Assembly (NCBI RefSeq): GCF_009730915.1
Contig: NC_052486.1
Span: forward strand, 19,745,589 to 19,809,588
Length of the DNA stretch: 64,000 bases
Source of the DNA: Dioscorea cayenensis subsp. rotundata
Lineage: Eukaryota; Streptophyta; Magnoliopsida; Dioscoreales; Dioscoreaceae
Direction: 5' to 3'
The notes below the pieces were generated by a model. The model did no database searches, was not told the DNA's origin, and saw nothing but the letters and a program-made list of their open reading frames with translations. Positions 1 through 12,790 of this stretch are shown here, piece after piece; positions within the stretch are counted from its first letter, which is position 1; every line of letters starts with the position of its first letter. The position numbers and the translations under genes were made by a program.

Positions 1-147
1 ATCAATGATATAAATAATAATTTTTTATTTAGAAATAAAGACAAACCACTTTTTCTGAATTTTTTTTTTCAAAAAAAGACTAACCATTTTTTTTTAAATG
101 ATTTGTCTTTATTTCTAAAAAAAATAATTATTCTTTATACCAGTGAT
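1..147. repeat. Palindromic MITE-like element, left end at the window edge
   Basis: The first ~65 bases and the stretch at about 85-147 are inverted copies of each other. Both arms contain the block AGAAATAAAGACAAA and a terminal motif like ATCA(A/C)TG. A short loop of T and A runs separates them. The arrangement is that of a small foldback MITE. The left terminus coincides with base 1, so the target duplication cannot be checked and the superfamily is not assigned. Confidence 0.5.
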
Positions 148-1495
148 AAAGAAATTAATGCATCTAATTTATTTATAAGAAAATTATATTAAAATATTTT
201 ATAATATTTATATGAGTCTCTACTAAATTATATTCAAAATTTAGTGTAGGTTTTGAAGTTCGATCTAGACTCTTTCCCAGAACAGATATCCTATGCAAAC
301 GAATCCATGTTGATAGATCGAAAGGTCATAGACTAGTAAAAACTTAGTTAGAAATTTAATTAGTGTCAACTAAATCAATCAAATTTATCAACAAAAGGAA
401 GCTAGCTTCCTTTTAATAATTCAAACTTTAAATAATAATATTAAAAAAGTTTTCTTTGCAATAACTTCGTTGAAAAATGCCGAAATATTTGTTATTTTTG
501 ACTTTTCAAAATATTACTTGTCATCCACTCTTATAATTTTATTTGACTTGTTCACCTCCTATAATAACTTTTATTAATTCAATATCTTTTTATCCATATA
601 AATTTTTTTTCTAATAACTATTTGATATTAGATATAAAATATGATAATATATTATATTATATTTATTTTTAATAAATAAAATTATACTTTTAATGATATG
701 GGCCACAAAAGATTTTTTTTATATATAAACAAAGGCTAAAGGTTATTTTAGCCCAAATTAAACATTAAAAAAATATTATTCTAGAGAATGGCAAATAAAA
801 TAAAATAAAATAAAAAGAGAAAATATCAAGTAATATTTAAAAATTAAGGATAACAAATAATTTTGATATCTTTTTGGTTGTCATCGAGAAAAAAAAAAGG
901 AAAAAATTCAAGTAATGTTTGGATTGAGTCTTTTAAATGTCGGTGATATTTTGTCTTTTGTTTTAACATAAAGCAAGGTGTTTAGTGCAAAATTTTCCAT
1001 GCTAATATCAAATATAAAAAATGCCAGGGTTGTTATTGAATAATTGTTTATTTCATATAAAATTTTTATTCAATAAAAAAACACTCCACGTGTTCACCCA
1101 TGATATCCTCTCAAATTTTGTCAAACTAATATATTTATAATTCCCACATGAGACATTATTATTACTATTATAATTATTTAATTATTGTTATAATCATTCG
1201 TTTTTTTAACAATTAATGAAATGCAAACTCTGTACTTTTACATTCACAAACTTAGAAAAAATATTATTATTTATTCAACTAATAAATGTTGTAGTTGTTG
1301 ACTTTATATCATAATAACATTAGTAAATGTTAGGTCTCCAAAATCTAATTCTAAAATTTTTATTTTTTTAAAAAGGATTGGAGTTTATTGTGAATATTCC
1401 ACTTTTCAGGGTGTTTTTAGTGAGAAAAGAAAATTCAAATTGCCCCTTATAAAATTAATTATTGGTATGACCTTGTAAATCATTATACTTGATTA
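148..1495. other. AT-rich intergenic DNA, no gene seen
   Basis: No long open frame and no recognisable protein or RNA motif was seen on either strand. It is A/T-rich with homopolymer runs and short TAAAA-type repeats near 790-815. Confidence 0.6.
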
Positions 1496-1777
1496 CTCCC
1501 TCCGTTCTTAAATACATATTGATTTAAGATGTTGCACAAGAATTAAGAAAATCATTAAATTATTTAAATTTTAATATAAAAACAACAAAATTACTAAACT
1601 ATCCCTCCCTTGAAACCATATTTTTTTTTAGACTATAAATATTACTCACTTTATTTATACAACTTATGAGTAAAATTGGAAAAATAAATAAATATTGTCT
1701 TGATATTCTAAAACAACAACTATTTTAGAATAATTTTTTTTTTCTTAAAACGACATGTATTTAGAAACTGGAGGGAG
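1496..1777. mobile_element. Stowaway-type MITE (Tc1/mariner)
   Basis: This 282-bp element begins CTCCCTCCGTTC and ends with the inverse GGAGGGAG. The subterminal motif AAATACAT is also inverted. A TA dinucleotide flanks each side (1494-1495 and 1778-1779). The termini and the TA target duplication are diagnostic of plant Stowaway elements. It has no coding capacity and is AT-rich inside. It lies about 1.2 kb upstream of the kinesin start. Confidence 0.9.
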
Positions 1778-2480
1778 TAATATTTAGCTAAAAAGTAGTT
1801 TTTTTTTTCACATTCATTCTTTTTTTTTCCTGTGTTCTCATAAAAGCATTTTACTTGTATATAGGAAAAAAATTGTGTGCTCTTATAAAAATTTATTAAT
1901 TATTAATACATTTTCAAAAAATAATATTTGTTTTTTTACAGTTTTTTATAATGTGGACAAAGAGCCTCAAATACAAATATTTTTTATTATTACTGTTCAG
2001 CATTGGGAGTGAGTATAATTCTCGACTACTAATGTCCTGTGACAGTATTTTTATTTATTAGTATATATATATATATCTTAATTGTTTAAAATTTTTTATA
2101 AAAAATATATTTATTATTTGGTCCCTATCTTGTCCATAAAAAGTGAGGATAGATTGGTCTTTTAATATATTTTTCCATAGGAGGTAGATAAAAATACATT
2201 AATAAATGAAGTGAGTTATAATGTTATATATGGGGGCGTATATAAGTAAATAACTTTGTCCAGGAAAAGAAGAATAATTCTTTATTTTTATGGGGTTATG
2301 AAAGCAAACAAAAATAATTTATGGAGTCAAATGCGTAAATTTGGTTTTTATAGGGTTATAAGTGAAAATCTACCCTATGAAAAGAAAAAAGGCGGTAGTT
2401 TTGTAGGGGGTTGTTTATAAAAAAAGTTATTTTCTTTTAATTTTTTTAATTATTATTTTTTTACTTTTTCGTCCTTTTGT
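1778..2480. other. AT-rich DNA upstream of the kinesin gene
   Basis: No coding region is seen. The stretch holds T-rich tracts, a short TA run near 2060-2076 and a TATA-like CGTATATAAG near 2236-2246. It probably includes the distal promoter of the kinesin gene. I cannot place a transcription start. Confidence 0.4.
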
Positions 2481-2633
2481 TTTTGTGAAAATAATAAAAA
2501 ACATCGTTCTCTTCTCTACTGTTTTCATCTCAGTCAGTGGACCGTTGCAGCTTGGCATGGAGATCGCCATGGATCTCCGGTGCTGCATTCATGGCGGCAG
2601 AGTTTCTCTAGATCTCACCTAGATCTCCAAAAG
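2481..2633 (+). promoter_or_regulatory. Probable 5' leader exon of the kinesin gene with a 21-codon uORF
   Basis: Composition changes here to a CT-rich then GC-richer leader. A good splice donor (AAAAG|GTAAAG) follows at 2633/2634. A fitting acceptor (GGCTCAG) ends at 2968, 29 bases before the ATG at 2998. This suggests a non-coding first exon and a 5'UTR intron of 2634-2968. Within the leader an ATG at 2557 opens a short frame that closes with TAG at 2620-2622, before the donor, so it would act as an upstream ORF. An AACGG core, as found in mitosis-specific MSA promoter elements, lies on the minus strand near 2542-2546. The leader model is inferred from splice signals only. Confidence 0.45.
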
Positions 2634-2949
2634 GTAAAGCTTGCACTGTTTCTTGGAGTTTTCTTTGAGTTTTTTTGGAGTTTATTATGCAATTGGTAAA
2701 AGTAATTGAGATAAATGTAGAAAAATGAGTGATCTTGAAAATGGCCGGCCATATCAAAGGATTTGACCATTTGGAATAAAGAAATAGCAACAAGAGACCG
2801 AAATCATGAGAAAAGGTTTAATTTTTAGGGAGATTGGACTTGTTCTTTGTGTTTTTGTCTGTTGAATTTTGCCCTTTACTTGCTAAATCAATCTCATTGT
2901 TGTTGTTGTGGTTTTTGTTGGTCAAGTTGGGGTTTTTTTGTGATGTTAT

Positions 2950-5900
2950 ATGAGTTTTGGTGGCTCAGGTGGGGTGGTGTTGAGGGGGGGAGGGGAGATG
3001 GAGGATGCGGTGAGTGATGGAGGGGTTATTGGTGTTGATGTTGGTGGTGGCGGTGGGAAAGAGAGGATTTTGGTTTCAGTGAGGTTGAGGCCTTTGAATG
3101 AGAAGGAGATTGCTAGGAATGACCTTTGTGACTGGGAGTGCATCAATGATACTTCCATCATTTTCCGAAACAGTTTGCGGGAGCGGTCTGGGTTCCCGAT
3201 CGCCTACACATTCGGTGAGCACATCGGAGTTTTACTTTTGTTCAATGTGGTGTGTTTGTATAATGTATTTCTCTGAGTTTCATTTATTAGCTGTTTTTCT
3301 CTAACTGTTTTGCTTGTGACAGTGCTCTCCATTCTCAAGATTTGGTTATACTTCTTTCAGAATTTGAGCTCCTTTTTGTGGTTTTTTTGTACTTTTCACG
3401 CTTCAGTTGTGTCTTGTGCTTGACTAGGAGAGTAATTTTCATTTGCATTGTTGCTGCATTGTGAAGTAGCTTTTGTGTTTCTGATTTTTTTAGTTTTGAT
3501 GTTTGTGTTCTCTTGTTCATTTATCTTTTCTTGTTGTGCTCTCCAAATTATAGACAGAGTTTTTGGAGGTGAGTGCAACTCAAAGCAAGTGTATGAGGAG
3601 GCAGCCAGAGAAGTAGCTCTCTCAGTTGTAAGTGGTATCAACTGTAAGTATTATCATCATTCTTTTTATTTCCCTGTTGCTATCTCTTTCAAGATGCGTA
3701 TTTTTGACTAGAAATGTTATGCGTTTGTTCTTTTTAGCAACTATATTTGCTTATGGACAAACAAGCAGTGGGAAGACATACACAATGACCGGAATAACAG
3801 AATACACTGTGGTGGATATATTTGATTACATGCAAGCGGTACAAACATTTAGAGTATTGTGTAATACTGGGATTTGCATTTTTGTTTCATTAATTTTACC
3901 ATAATGAACTGTCTTTTGTTTTTTTAACTGCAGCACGAGGAGAGAGCGTTTGTCTTGAAATTTTCAGCCATAGAGATTTACAATGAAGCAGTGAAGGATC
4001 TACTCAGCAATGATAATACTCCTCTTCGGCTTCTAGATGATCCAGAGGTAATTTATTTGGTTTCCTCTGATGTTGTGATTTTCATCTTTATGTCATTTTG
4101 AACCACTTGTTTTGCCAGAGAGGGACTATTGTGGAGAAACTAACTGAGGTAACCTTGCGAGACTGGAGCCACCTTAAGGAGCTGCTTTTAGTTTGTGCAG
4201 GTGTGAAGGAAATCTATATGATATCAGATTAGGTTCTCTGTGAGATTACTCCTGTTTATGCTTTCTTCTTTCCTGCAGCTCAAAGAAAGATAGGGGAGAC
4301 GTTGTTAAATGAAATGAGCTCTAGATCTCATCAAATTATTAAGCTGGTTTGCCTCTCTCTTATGGAATGAAAGAATTCTATGAATAATGTACGTATAATG
4401 CAAAATGAGCGTTATCTGATATATTTCTTGATTGATTCTTGTAGACTATTGAAAGTTCAGCTCGTGAATTTCTGGGCAAGGGCAAGTCAAGCTCTCTTGT
4501 GGCAAGTGTGGTATGTGAAATTTTGCTTTCCTTTTTTGTTTCTGTCTCTCTCTCTCTCTTTGTTTTGTTTTGTCTGTTGCAGTTTTGTTATTTTAGAATG
4601 AATGATTTTAACATGTATGTTTCTCTATGATGCAGAATTTTGTTGATCTGGCAGGAAGCGAGCGTGCATCACAAGCGTTATCTGCAGGTAGTAGACTAAA
4701 GGAAGGTTGCCACATAAATCGAAGTCTGCTTACACTTGGAACTGTTATTCGGAAGCTAAGGTTGTAAATTCTACAAATCCTTTGTTCAACATGTATTTAG
4801 AACATTCCATGCCAAGATTATGAAAATGATCAGCCAATTTTCTCTGCATCTTTCCTTAAATTTGACAATATATTCAGCATTTAGAACATTCCAACATTTT
4901 CTCAATGTAAAGTGAAAGTAAATGATTGGTTCTAATTCATAATTGCTTTTTTTTGTTGTTAAGCGCAGCAAGGGAAGACATGGGCATGTTCCATATCGAG
5001 ATTCAAAATTAACCCGCATATTACAGCCTTCTTTAGGTGGCAATGCACGAACTGCTATTATTTGTACAATGTGCCCTGCAAGAAGCCATCTTGAGCAGTC
5101 CAGGAATACACTGTTATTCGCAAGCTGTGCAAAAGAAGTGGTGACAAATGCTCGTGTCAATGTTGTCATGTCTGACAAGGCACTAGTTAAGCATTTGCAA
5201 AAGGAGCTTGCTCGATTGGAGAGTGAATTAGGAAATCCAGGATCAGCTTCTGGTACATCCCATCTTGAAGCTTTACTGAGGGGAAAAGATGCTCAAATCA
5301 AAAAGGTTATTGAATGCTTGCAGATGAGAACATTTTCTCTTTCAATGAGTTTTTCCCTTTTGCTTAACAAATGGTAATTCTTCATTATACAGATGGAGAA
5401 AGAGATCAAGGAGCTGATACGACAACGAGATCTGGCTCAATCTCAACTCAAGAATTTCCTTCGAATTGCAGTTGATGATCGTGCTTCAAGACAATGGGTA
5501 TCTTTCTTTCCCTGCTTTCGAGTTCTCAATCTCACAATATGTAGACAAATGATTTTTCTTTTGAATTTAACACTTTCATTCATCATAATTCAGGATGAAT
5601 CCAGCCAGGTCTCAACATCCCGTGTCACAACTAGTGAATATGATGATGTAGTTTCAGTATCTGCCACATCAGGTTTTCCTTATCGCGGTCTCAATTTTGG
5701 CTTTACAAAGTTTGACAAATCAATGGGAACTGAAGATTGGAATGAGCTTCACTCCCTACGCTCTGGAAAACTAAGTGAAAATGATGCATTCTCTCCCAGT
5801 CACTCAATCAGTAGTTCTAATTTCATCCGTTTGATCCCGCGACGTAGTGAAAATAACACTCATGAAGCAGTTGACACTGTCGAGGATCACTGCAAGGATG

Positions 5901-7926
5901 TCCAATGCATTGAAATTGCTGAGTCGAGCACAAGTGGAAGAAAAGAACTCGGCATCTCATTAAACGAAAGGACTGAAAGTCAGCTTTCCACCACTCCAAA
6001 CCAAGAACACAATGCCACAAGACCTCTAAGTGTTGATTCTCCGGCTATTACATTGGAACAGCAACTCCAGAACGTCAGGAAGAGGATTGATGATCTTGTC
6101 AGACCTTATCATGATGAAATGTCTTCAGTATCCTCGACAGTTGAATTGTCTAAATCACAGAGCTCAGCTTTAACCAAAAGCAGAAGTTGTAGAACTTCTA
6201 TGAATAGTGTTTCATCCCCTTGGTTTCAAGATGCTGGACATACTGACAATAACACACCACCTAACAGCTTTCTAAGAAACTTTCCTGGAAGACCTGACCA
6301 GTTGCAAAGAAGACATGTTGCATTGAACTGCGATATTGACAGTGAAACACTTTTAGGTGAATCATCTATTTCTTAGTTTTTCAAGTGCTCCAAATAATGG
6401 TATGAATGTTAAAAGACGCTAATATATGTATTTCTCTCACAGGGCTGAAGGAGATGGCTCAAGTTCAGTATGATAAGCAGTGTGGAAATAGTCAGGTGCG
6501 ATAAAAATTCTCTAAGAAAACTTTATATACTGTGCAATTGCTATAGCTTCTCATTTTGAGCACGCTGTTTGAAATATTGCTCGTAATCTAATAGGACTAA
6601 AGCCACTGGTGGCACTGAGATCAACAAAATGAACAATGGCCTTTCTGGCATAAATGTCTGGCACATCAGCTGCCACATCAGTCAGAGGGGGTCAAAATGA
6701 CCAAATTCATTAGTTCAAAGACTAAACTGAACATGTTATTTTAGAGGTCAAAACGAATAACGACCCTCACTTTAGAGGCCAACGGTGGGTTCAGTCCTAA
6801 TATCATGTTAAGGTGTTTGGTGTTCGACCACTTTTTAACTCTGACACTGTAAGTAAGAGACCCTGAGGATATCCTTGTGTGTGATTTCCAAGAAGACCTT
6901 GTAGAATTCCGCATGGCTTAATCTTCATTGCTAGCTCAATAGAAGCCTTATTTGATAGAAAACTGCCAACATTACTCATTGTATTGAATTTTCTAGCCGA
7001 GCTTATTGTATCCCATGCATCATTTCAAGGATGTCAATTTACACATATTATATTTTCACGTTGTTGTGAACTATGCCAACAGCTAATATGTGTATTAAAT
7101 AACACATTAAATTGGTACATTGCGTCACCATTAATTTCTTTGTTGACATACCTTGCCAACTTGATACCAAATCTTACTTCCAAAATTGCAAGCTTACAGA
7201 TAGACAACGGAGATGTCGAAGTAGGTGGTATGAGAAAGGATGCAGGTGTGCATCCAATGTTAGATCTCCCAGAATCATCCCCTTCGCGATGGCCAGCGGA
7301 ATTTGAGAAAAAGCAGCAGGAAATAATTGAGCTTTGGCATGAATGCAATGTTTCCTTAGTCCATAGAGCCTGCTTTTTCTTGCTCTTCAGAGGTGATCCC
7401 GCAGACTCTTTCTACATGGAAGTCGAGCTTAGGAGGTTATCCTTTCTAAAAAATACCTCTCAAAAAAATCTGGATAAAACACCATCACAAGACAGTCTAC
7501 ATATCTCTCAAACATCAAGGTATGTACAATCCATATATTCATCTGACAATGAACAAAAATCACTCCTAATTGCAAATACTGAGATGTTGTATTACTGACA
7601 GTTCGAGAAAGCTGCAACGCGAACGGGAGATGCTGTGCAAGCAAATGCACAAGAGGCTATCGACAGAGGAAAGACGGGAACTCTACACCAAATGGGGAAT
7701 AGCATTGGATTCCAAGCAGAGGAAACTGCAAGTTGCTCGTCGTCTATGGACTGAAACCAACGACATTGAACACGTCAGAGAGAGTGCGTCGCTCGTTGCG
7801 AAGCTTATCGGTCTCCTCAAGCCAGAGCAGGCTCTTAGGGAGATGTTTGGTCTCAGCTTCACTCCTCAGCTAACTAATCGCCGGCTTTTCGGTTGGAAAC
7901 ACGGGCTAACTTCACTCAAGCAATGA
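2950..7926 (+). CDS. KIN7: Kinesin-7 family motor protein, NACK-like (14 coding exons)
   Basis: ATP-driven microtubule motor of the plant kinesin-7 group related to NACK1/HINKEL and the Arabidopsis At3g51150/At4g38950 proteins. Exons: 2950-3214, 3554-3643, 3738-3838, 3934-4047, 4119-4200, 4279-4346, 4445-4510, 4636-4760, 4969-5305, 5393-5497, 5594-6356, 6443-6495, 7200-7519, 7602-7926. All junctions are GT-AG and keep frame, giving 937 residues, normal for the family. The motor domain is N-terminal: P-loop GQTSSGKT at 125-132, switch I SSRSH at 231-235, switch II DLAGSE at 266-271. A neck and coiled-coil stretch follows (about 395-450), then a Ser-rich middle. The C-terminal NACK domain (DUF3490, about 755-910) contains a recognisable VSLVHR motif. 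The start is uncertain: ATG 2950 gives the longest frame, but ATG 2998 (921 residues) is equally good and is favoured if the 5'UTR intron ending at 2968 is real. The donor of exon 8 (GTTGTA) is weak. No inactivating change is seen. Some relatives act at the phragmoplast in cytokinesis; that role here is inferred. Confidence 0.93.
6592..6799. repeat. Small TIR element in kinesin intron 12
   Basis: The termini TAGGACTAAAGCC and (inverse) GGTTCAGTCCTA are imperfect inverted repeats. The interior is of the type seen in Mutator-like MITEs (CACATCAGCTGCCACATCAG). It sits inside the 704-bp intron 6496-7199 and does not disturb the splice sites. A clear target duplication was not found. Confidence 0.5.
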
Positions 7927-10458
7927 GTTAACAATCGCCGTGACAGGCTACATTCTGTGAACCTTTTCAGTGATTCGATCTTTTTATTTGTTTCATTGTT
8001 GTTTGTAGAGTAACTAGGATTAACAAGAACATGAGTGGTGATACTATAACTGATACATTAGTGTTTATGTTTCAGAATGAATGTGATGAACTACAAATTG
8101 TTTGTCTGATTCAGTAATTGTTTCAAGTAATCTTTGCCTGCTTTTGTTAAAATGTTCATGTGGCAAATAAAGACCAAAAAGGAGACAAAAACATTTCCTT
8201 TGAGTTGACAACTTACGAACTCTGAACCAAAGAAATAGGAAATAGTTTGGTGTCCTACAAAGAGCTAGCATTGAATTGAAATAATTCCTTTTGTCTTTCT
8301 TTATTTAGAAAACATCATCCATCATCACTTTATAAAGATAAAAAGTCTCATATTCTTAGCCATGCTTTTGTTATCATGTATTGGCAATGGCACCCACTCT
8401 ATAAAGGGAATTTATACTTTAAAGTAGAGTTTAGTTAGCCAACTTTTGAGGCCTTCATTGTTTTGACCACCAAACCTAACTTAGCTCAAATGACTCAAAA
8501 TTTTATTCCTTTTCCAATGACTTCTACAAGATTCTATTATTTTGTACAAGTACAATTTTTTTTTTTTTTATGCACCCAATTTTTAGGAGTCATACTTTCA
8601 ACTGATCTGAAAGTAATACTAAAAATTCTATAAAAAAAAAAAAGATTTTTTGAAATGAGTATTTTTTTATATATCAAAAAATTCAAGCTAAAAATCACTT
8701 AAGTTACTCAAGCCTCAACCGCTTAAACCAATTTCATGTTGGTTATAAACAAGTATAATTTAAAATGGGCTTAATTTGAGAAAAAAAATAATTGAAAAAA
8801 ATCAAGTAATTAAATAATTTAAAAACATAATTAGTTTTAATTGTTTGATTATAGATTTAAGTTCGAAATAATTAAACTTAATTGCAATATTTATTCCCTG
8901 GAATTTATTTTATTTTATCATTTTTGTATTTTTTTTAAATGTCCAAGCTATTACATATACTCTAATTTCTTTTATTTTAGTCCCCATGTTTTGAAATATT
9001 TAACATGATACTCACAACCTAGCAAAATGAAACAACCCAAAAAAAAAAAAAATTAGTGTATGGCCACTTTGAACATTAATAAGCTGAAAGAATAAAAAAA
9101 TGCACTTAAATTTTAATTAAATTAATTTAATTACAGTTTTGTTTTCACACTAATTTCTTGAATTTCTAAAATTATCTTTTTCTCCAATTTGTGAAATGGT
9201 CAACATGATAAATGAAAATTGATTTTGATCCACATGTTAATAATAATAAAGTTCCAAAAAGTAATCACACACAAGAAAAGTCAGGTCTAGAGATACTTAA
9301 AAAAAAGCCTATAATTACTTAAAAACATAGGAGAAGTTTCTAATGTTCATGAACATCATGAGATTGAAAGAGATTAGAATGAAAAAGATCATCAAGAGCA
9401 AGGTATTAAACTATTCAAAGTGTTCTAGAAGCAATCATTTCATCTAACCCATAAAAAGAGTTTTAAAAAAATAAATATAGTTTTTTACTTGTCACCCCTT
9501 GAAAATTAGTGAAATTGCTTATGAGATTTGTTTTTCAAAAATATCCCATAACTTTTAGTATATATATATATATATATTAGGTTAAATTATTTAAGGATTT
9601 TCCTAGAACAACCACAAAACTTTAAAAGCAAGAGAGAAGAACAAGTGGGGTGTTAGATTTACTGAGAGAAAGGAAAAAAATTCGAAGATGACACCATAAA
9701 TCTCAATAAGGTAAGATAGGTCAAATGTCCTTAAAATGTGTTTTCTAAAGATCTCTCCAGAACTCCCCTTATATATATATTGCCATTGATGAGCAATTTT
9801 TAGTTTTTAATTTAAGATATGTGTAAATAATATTTTACTTGTTTATTAAAAATATTTTTATAATGAATGTCATTAGGAAAAATTGATTATTTTTTCATCA
9901 ATTTTATATCTAATATTTAATAATATAGATTATAATAGAGATTTAAAATGAATGAATGAATGAAGGAAGGAACAAGTCATTTACATATATTCTTAACTCA
10001 AATTAAAATATCAAAATTTACCTGAAATGGCAGTAAAAAAAATAGCATTAGATGATGAGGTTGCGAAGTATTTCTAATAATGAGGGGGGTAACAAGCAAT
10101 TTCACTATTTTCAATTGATCTGAAAGGAAAATTTTTATCCAAGTTGATAAATTTGACTAAATTAATACTAGTTTCTAATAAAGTTTTATTCTTAAAATTA
10201 TATATATATTTTTTAATGTTGCATATATTCATATTATTAATTACGTCAATTAATTTAATTTTTTAAAAATATATTTATATACATGTGGGATCGTTGATTT
10301 TTTACAGTATTTAATAGAGTTATCCGTACATCCCAAGTCAAATTTTAATTACCCTAAATTATGTCATGCAAACCTCCGATTAAAAACAATTGTAAAGAAG
10401 AAATAAATGAATATATTATAAAAATTAACTTTATTAATTTCAAAAGAGTATATGTATA
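7927..10458. other. Intergenic AT-rich DNA downstream of the kinesin gene
   Basis: The first ~400 bases should contain the kinesin 3'UTR. Beyond that I see only A/T-rich DNA with homopolymer runs, a TA run at about 9560-9579 and an AATG/AAGG short repeat near 9950-9970. No coding frame, RNA gene or paired inverted repeat was recognised. Confidence 0.5.
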
Positions 10459-11811
10459 TGATAGTTCCGGTGAGTTAGTGTGTTTAGGGAGAATCACTCA
10501 ATCTCATAAGAATATAAATCACACACACACAATCAAGTAAGAGAAAGAAGACACCCAAGTTGGTTCTTCAGTTTGGCACAACCTTGCCTACATTTGGGGG
10601 GTCAAGCCCGGAGAAACAATCCACTAAAAAAGGTGATAGATTAAAGAGTACAACACTCCTTTACTCACTCAAGACAAAGAATACCCTCTTAAGATTGCCC
10701 TATACCCACTCTCTTTAACCCTCACCAAAGGGGCTCTCACTTGTGGCTCATCCTAAATCTTCAAGCAGGATATCTTATATAGACGCACCTACGTCCATTG
10801 AATCCTTCTTTTTTTAGAATTCTCCGCGACTTCCTAACTTGGACACCTTCCAAAGTTAGATGTTGCAACACCTACCCTCCCGGTTTCTTCAGTTCGCTTC
10901 ATAGCAGTTGACTCGTCCCGAGCTTCTTCTGCCTGCAACCGCTTTCTTCCTCACGTCACTTCAGCAGGTTTCCTCTCCCGAGGAATGCGCCTACCAAGGC
11001 ATACTGCAATCATCTCACTAAAAATGGTCACCGAAGATCTCCCGATCTTCTTTCCTAACTTGGTCCAACTTTGGTCTTCCCATGTGATCTTCATTTGAAT
11101 CATAGAAATATTGTTACTAAACTTGATCTCATCTCATCCAAATTAAGCCTTCAATATCTTCAAGTATGATCTCCGATCATCCATGCTTGGATCTTCAAAT
11201 CTTCAAGTAATCTCCAATCAAACCTTCATACATGATTTGTCTACTTAAATAGCTCCGCCCATACTTAGCTCTTAGATCTTCCTTCCAATTGTGTTGCTAA
11301 ATATGGTCTTGATAATCACATTGGATTGTCCTTGTCTATCTTAGTTTGTGTCTTCAAATAGCTTCACACCAAACTAAGTTTGTCCTTGCAATCTTTATGA
11401 TGATTTTTTATTCTTGCCAACAATAGAATATTCCTCTCTCTTTAAAATAGATCTTTCCTAAAAGGAGTTTTACCAAAGATATAATTTATCATCTCGGATC
11501 TTACTAAGGATAGATACAATCATACCTAAAATAAAATTTACTCTTTTTGAAGAGATCCTTCTAACTTGTTGTACTTTCCAAAATTAGTTAATCATCACAT
11601 AAACCATTGAGAGGAATTTCTTCTAAACATGGTCTCTCATCATGATCTTCTAGTCCTCATATCTTCTCATGTCATGTCACCAAGCTTTGACCACATCATC
11701 ATCCTAGTCACTTCTCTTTTTTGCCAAGTCATCATTGTCACGTCATCTTCCTTTGCCATGTCACATCTTCGTTTGTCACATAATGTCAATCCACGTTATC
11801 AGACCTAACAA
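10459..11811 (-). mobile_element. LTR of a retrotransposon (copia-like), minus orientation, probably solo
   Basis: Read on the minus strand, the block starts TGTTAGG at 11811 and ends CTATCA at 10459, so it has TG...CA borders. It includes a TATA-like TATATAAGATATC signal (about 10773-10785). A stretch near 10560-10620 resembles LTR leaders of plant copia elements (GTGGATTG...CTCCGGGCTTG...GTAGGCAAGG). No gag-pol sequence lies next to it, so it is probably a solo LTR or a fragment. The two flanks (ATCAA and GTATA) do not match as a 5-bp duplication, so the exact ends are uncertain. Confidence 0.5.
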
Positions 11812-12379
11812 TCAATTTTGATTTTTGAAGAACTTCTGCTTGTAATGCTTGTAAAGCCTTTAAGTCTTTAACTTATAAAACTCTTTGGTTCGCTGACTTT
11901 TGATGTTTTGAAACTTCAGAGTTCATTCATAATTCATTTGAGATTGTTTTCTATATTTTGATTCTCTCATGCTTTAAGCTATGACTTGCACACCATCGAG
12001 TTATGACCTTTCATGTGATTACTTTAACTTGTTTGGTTTTGGAATAGGTCACAAGTTGTAATTAATAACTTGATCTTCTTTAATTTTGATGTTTGAGATC
12101 TTTGCCATTTTATGCTTGTAAAGCCTTTAGAACTCATAAAACTTTTAAAGCCTTGGATTTTCTTATGTTTTGGAGCTTCAAAATTTCACTTGTAGTTTCA
12201 TTGACTATTGAGAGATCATTGCTCTCATGTGGGAGCTCTCATCATCAGTTTATACACTAATACATTTGAAAAAATATATATTTTTTTAATCTTTACTTGG
12301 AGAATGGTTTTCATTTATTTCATAAAGCATCTTTTTTTTTCTTCTTTACCCAAGAGGTTGTCTGTTTTACACTAGACCA
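11812..12379. repeat. Repeated T-rich segments, non-coding
   Basis: Two diverged copies of a ~110-bp segment, both containing GCTTGTAAAGCCTTTA and a following GATTTT(C/G)...TTTTG(A/G)A(A/G)C block, lie at about 11820-11940 and 12080-12200. I could not assign them to a family. They may belong to the LTR that follows. Confidence 0.35.
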
Positions 12380-12790
12380 TATTTTGGATCTTTTTGTAAA
12401 AAAAATCCTCAATGACCTCCTTGTGAGAATGGGTAAGAAAACTCTCAAAAAGAGTCCACTTTGCATTGGACTTTATTAACGGATTAAAGAAAAATGGAGA
12501 ATCTTTAAAGATCTCCTTGTGAATATCAAGAGGCAAAGATGAGAAAATTCTCAAAGATAGCTTTGCACACTGAATTATACTTCATCAGTGGGTAAAGAAG
12601 GAAAAGAGGCTTTACAACCTCTTTGTGAGCGTCAAGAGACAAAAGTAAGAAGTTCAAAGAGAGTCAATTTTGCATTGGATCACAGAAGAAATTTCAAAGA
12701 CCTCCCTGTGAGCACTTCTCAAAAAGAGAGTGCATTTTACATTGAACTCAATAGCGGGTCAAAGAAGCCCTTTCTCTTCACAAAATTCCA
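12380..12790. repeat. Degenerate tandem repeat, about four units of 83-105 bp
   Basis: The phrase (A/C)CTC(C/T)(C/T)TGTGAG recurs at about 12416, 12512, 12618 and 12701. Each copy is followed by a CTCAAA(G/A)A run and, later, GCATTGGA-type text. The spacing is uneven, which indicates an old minisatellite. It lies immediately upstream of an LTR-like promoter block and may be part of that LTR. Confidence 0.6.

Noticed and set aside
4943..5377. Separate small gene inside the kinesin locus
   Set aside because: It is exon 9 of the kinesin motor domain plus intron read-through.
12380..12790. Regularly spaced similar units that might suggest a CRISPR-like array
   Set aside because: This is a plant nuclear genome, the units are long and diverged, and there is no constant repeat with unique spacers.
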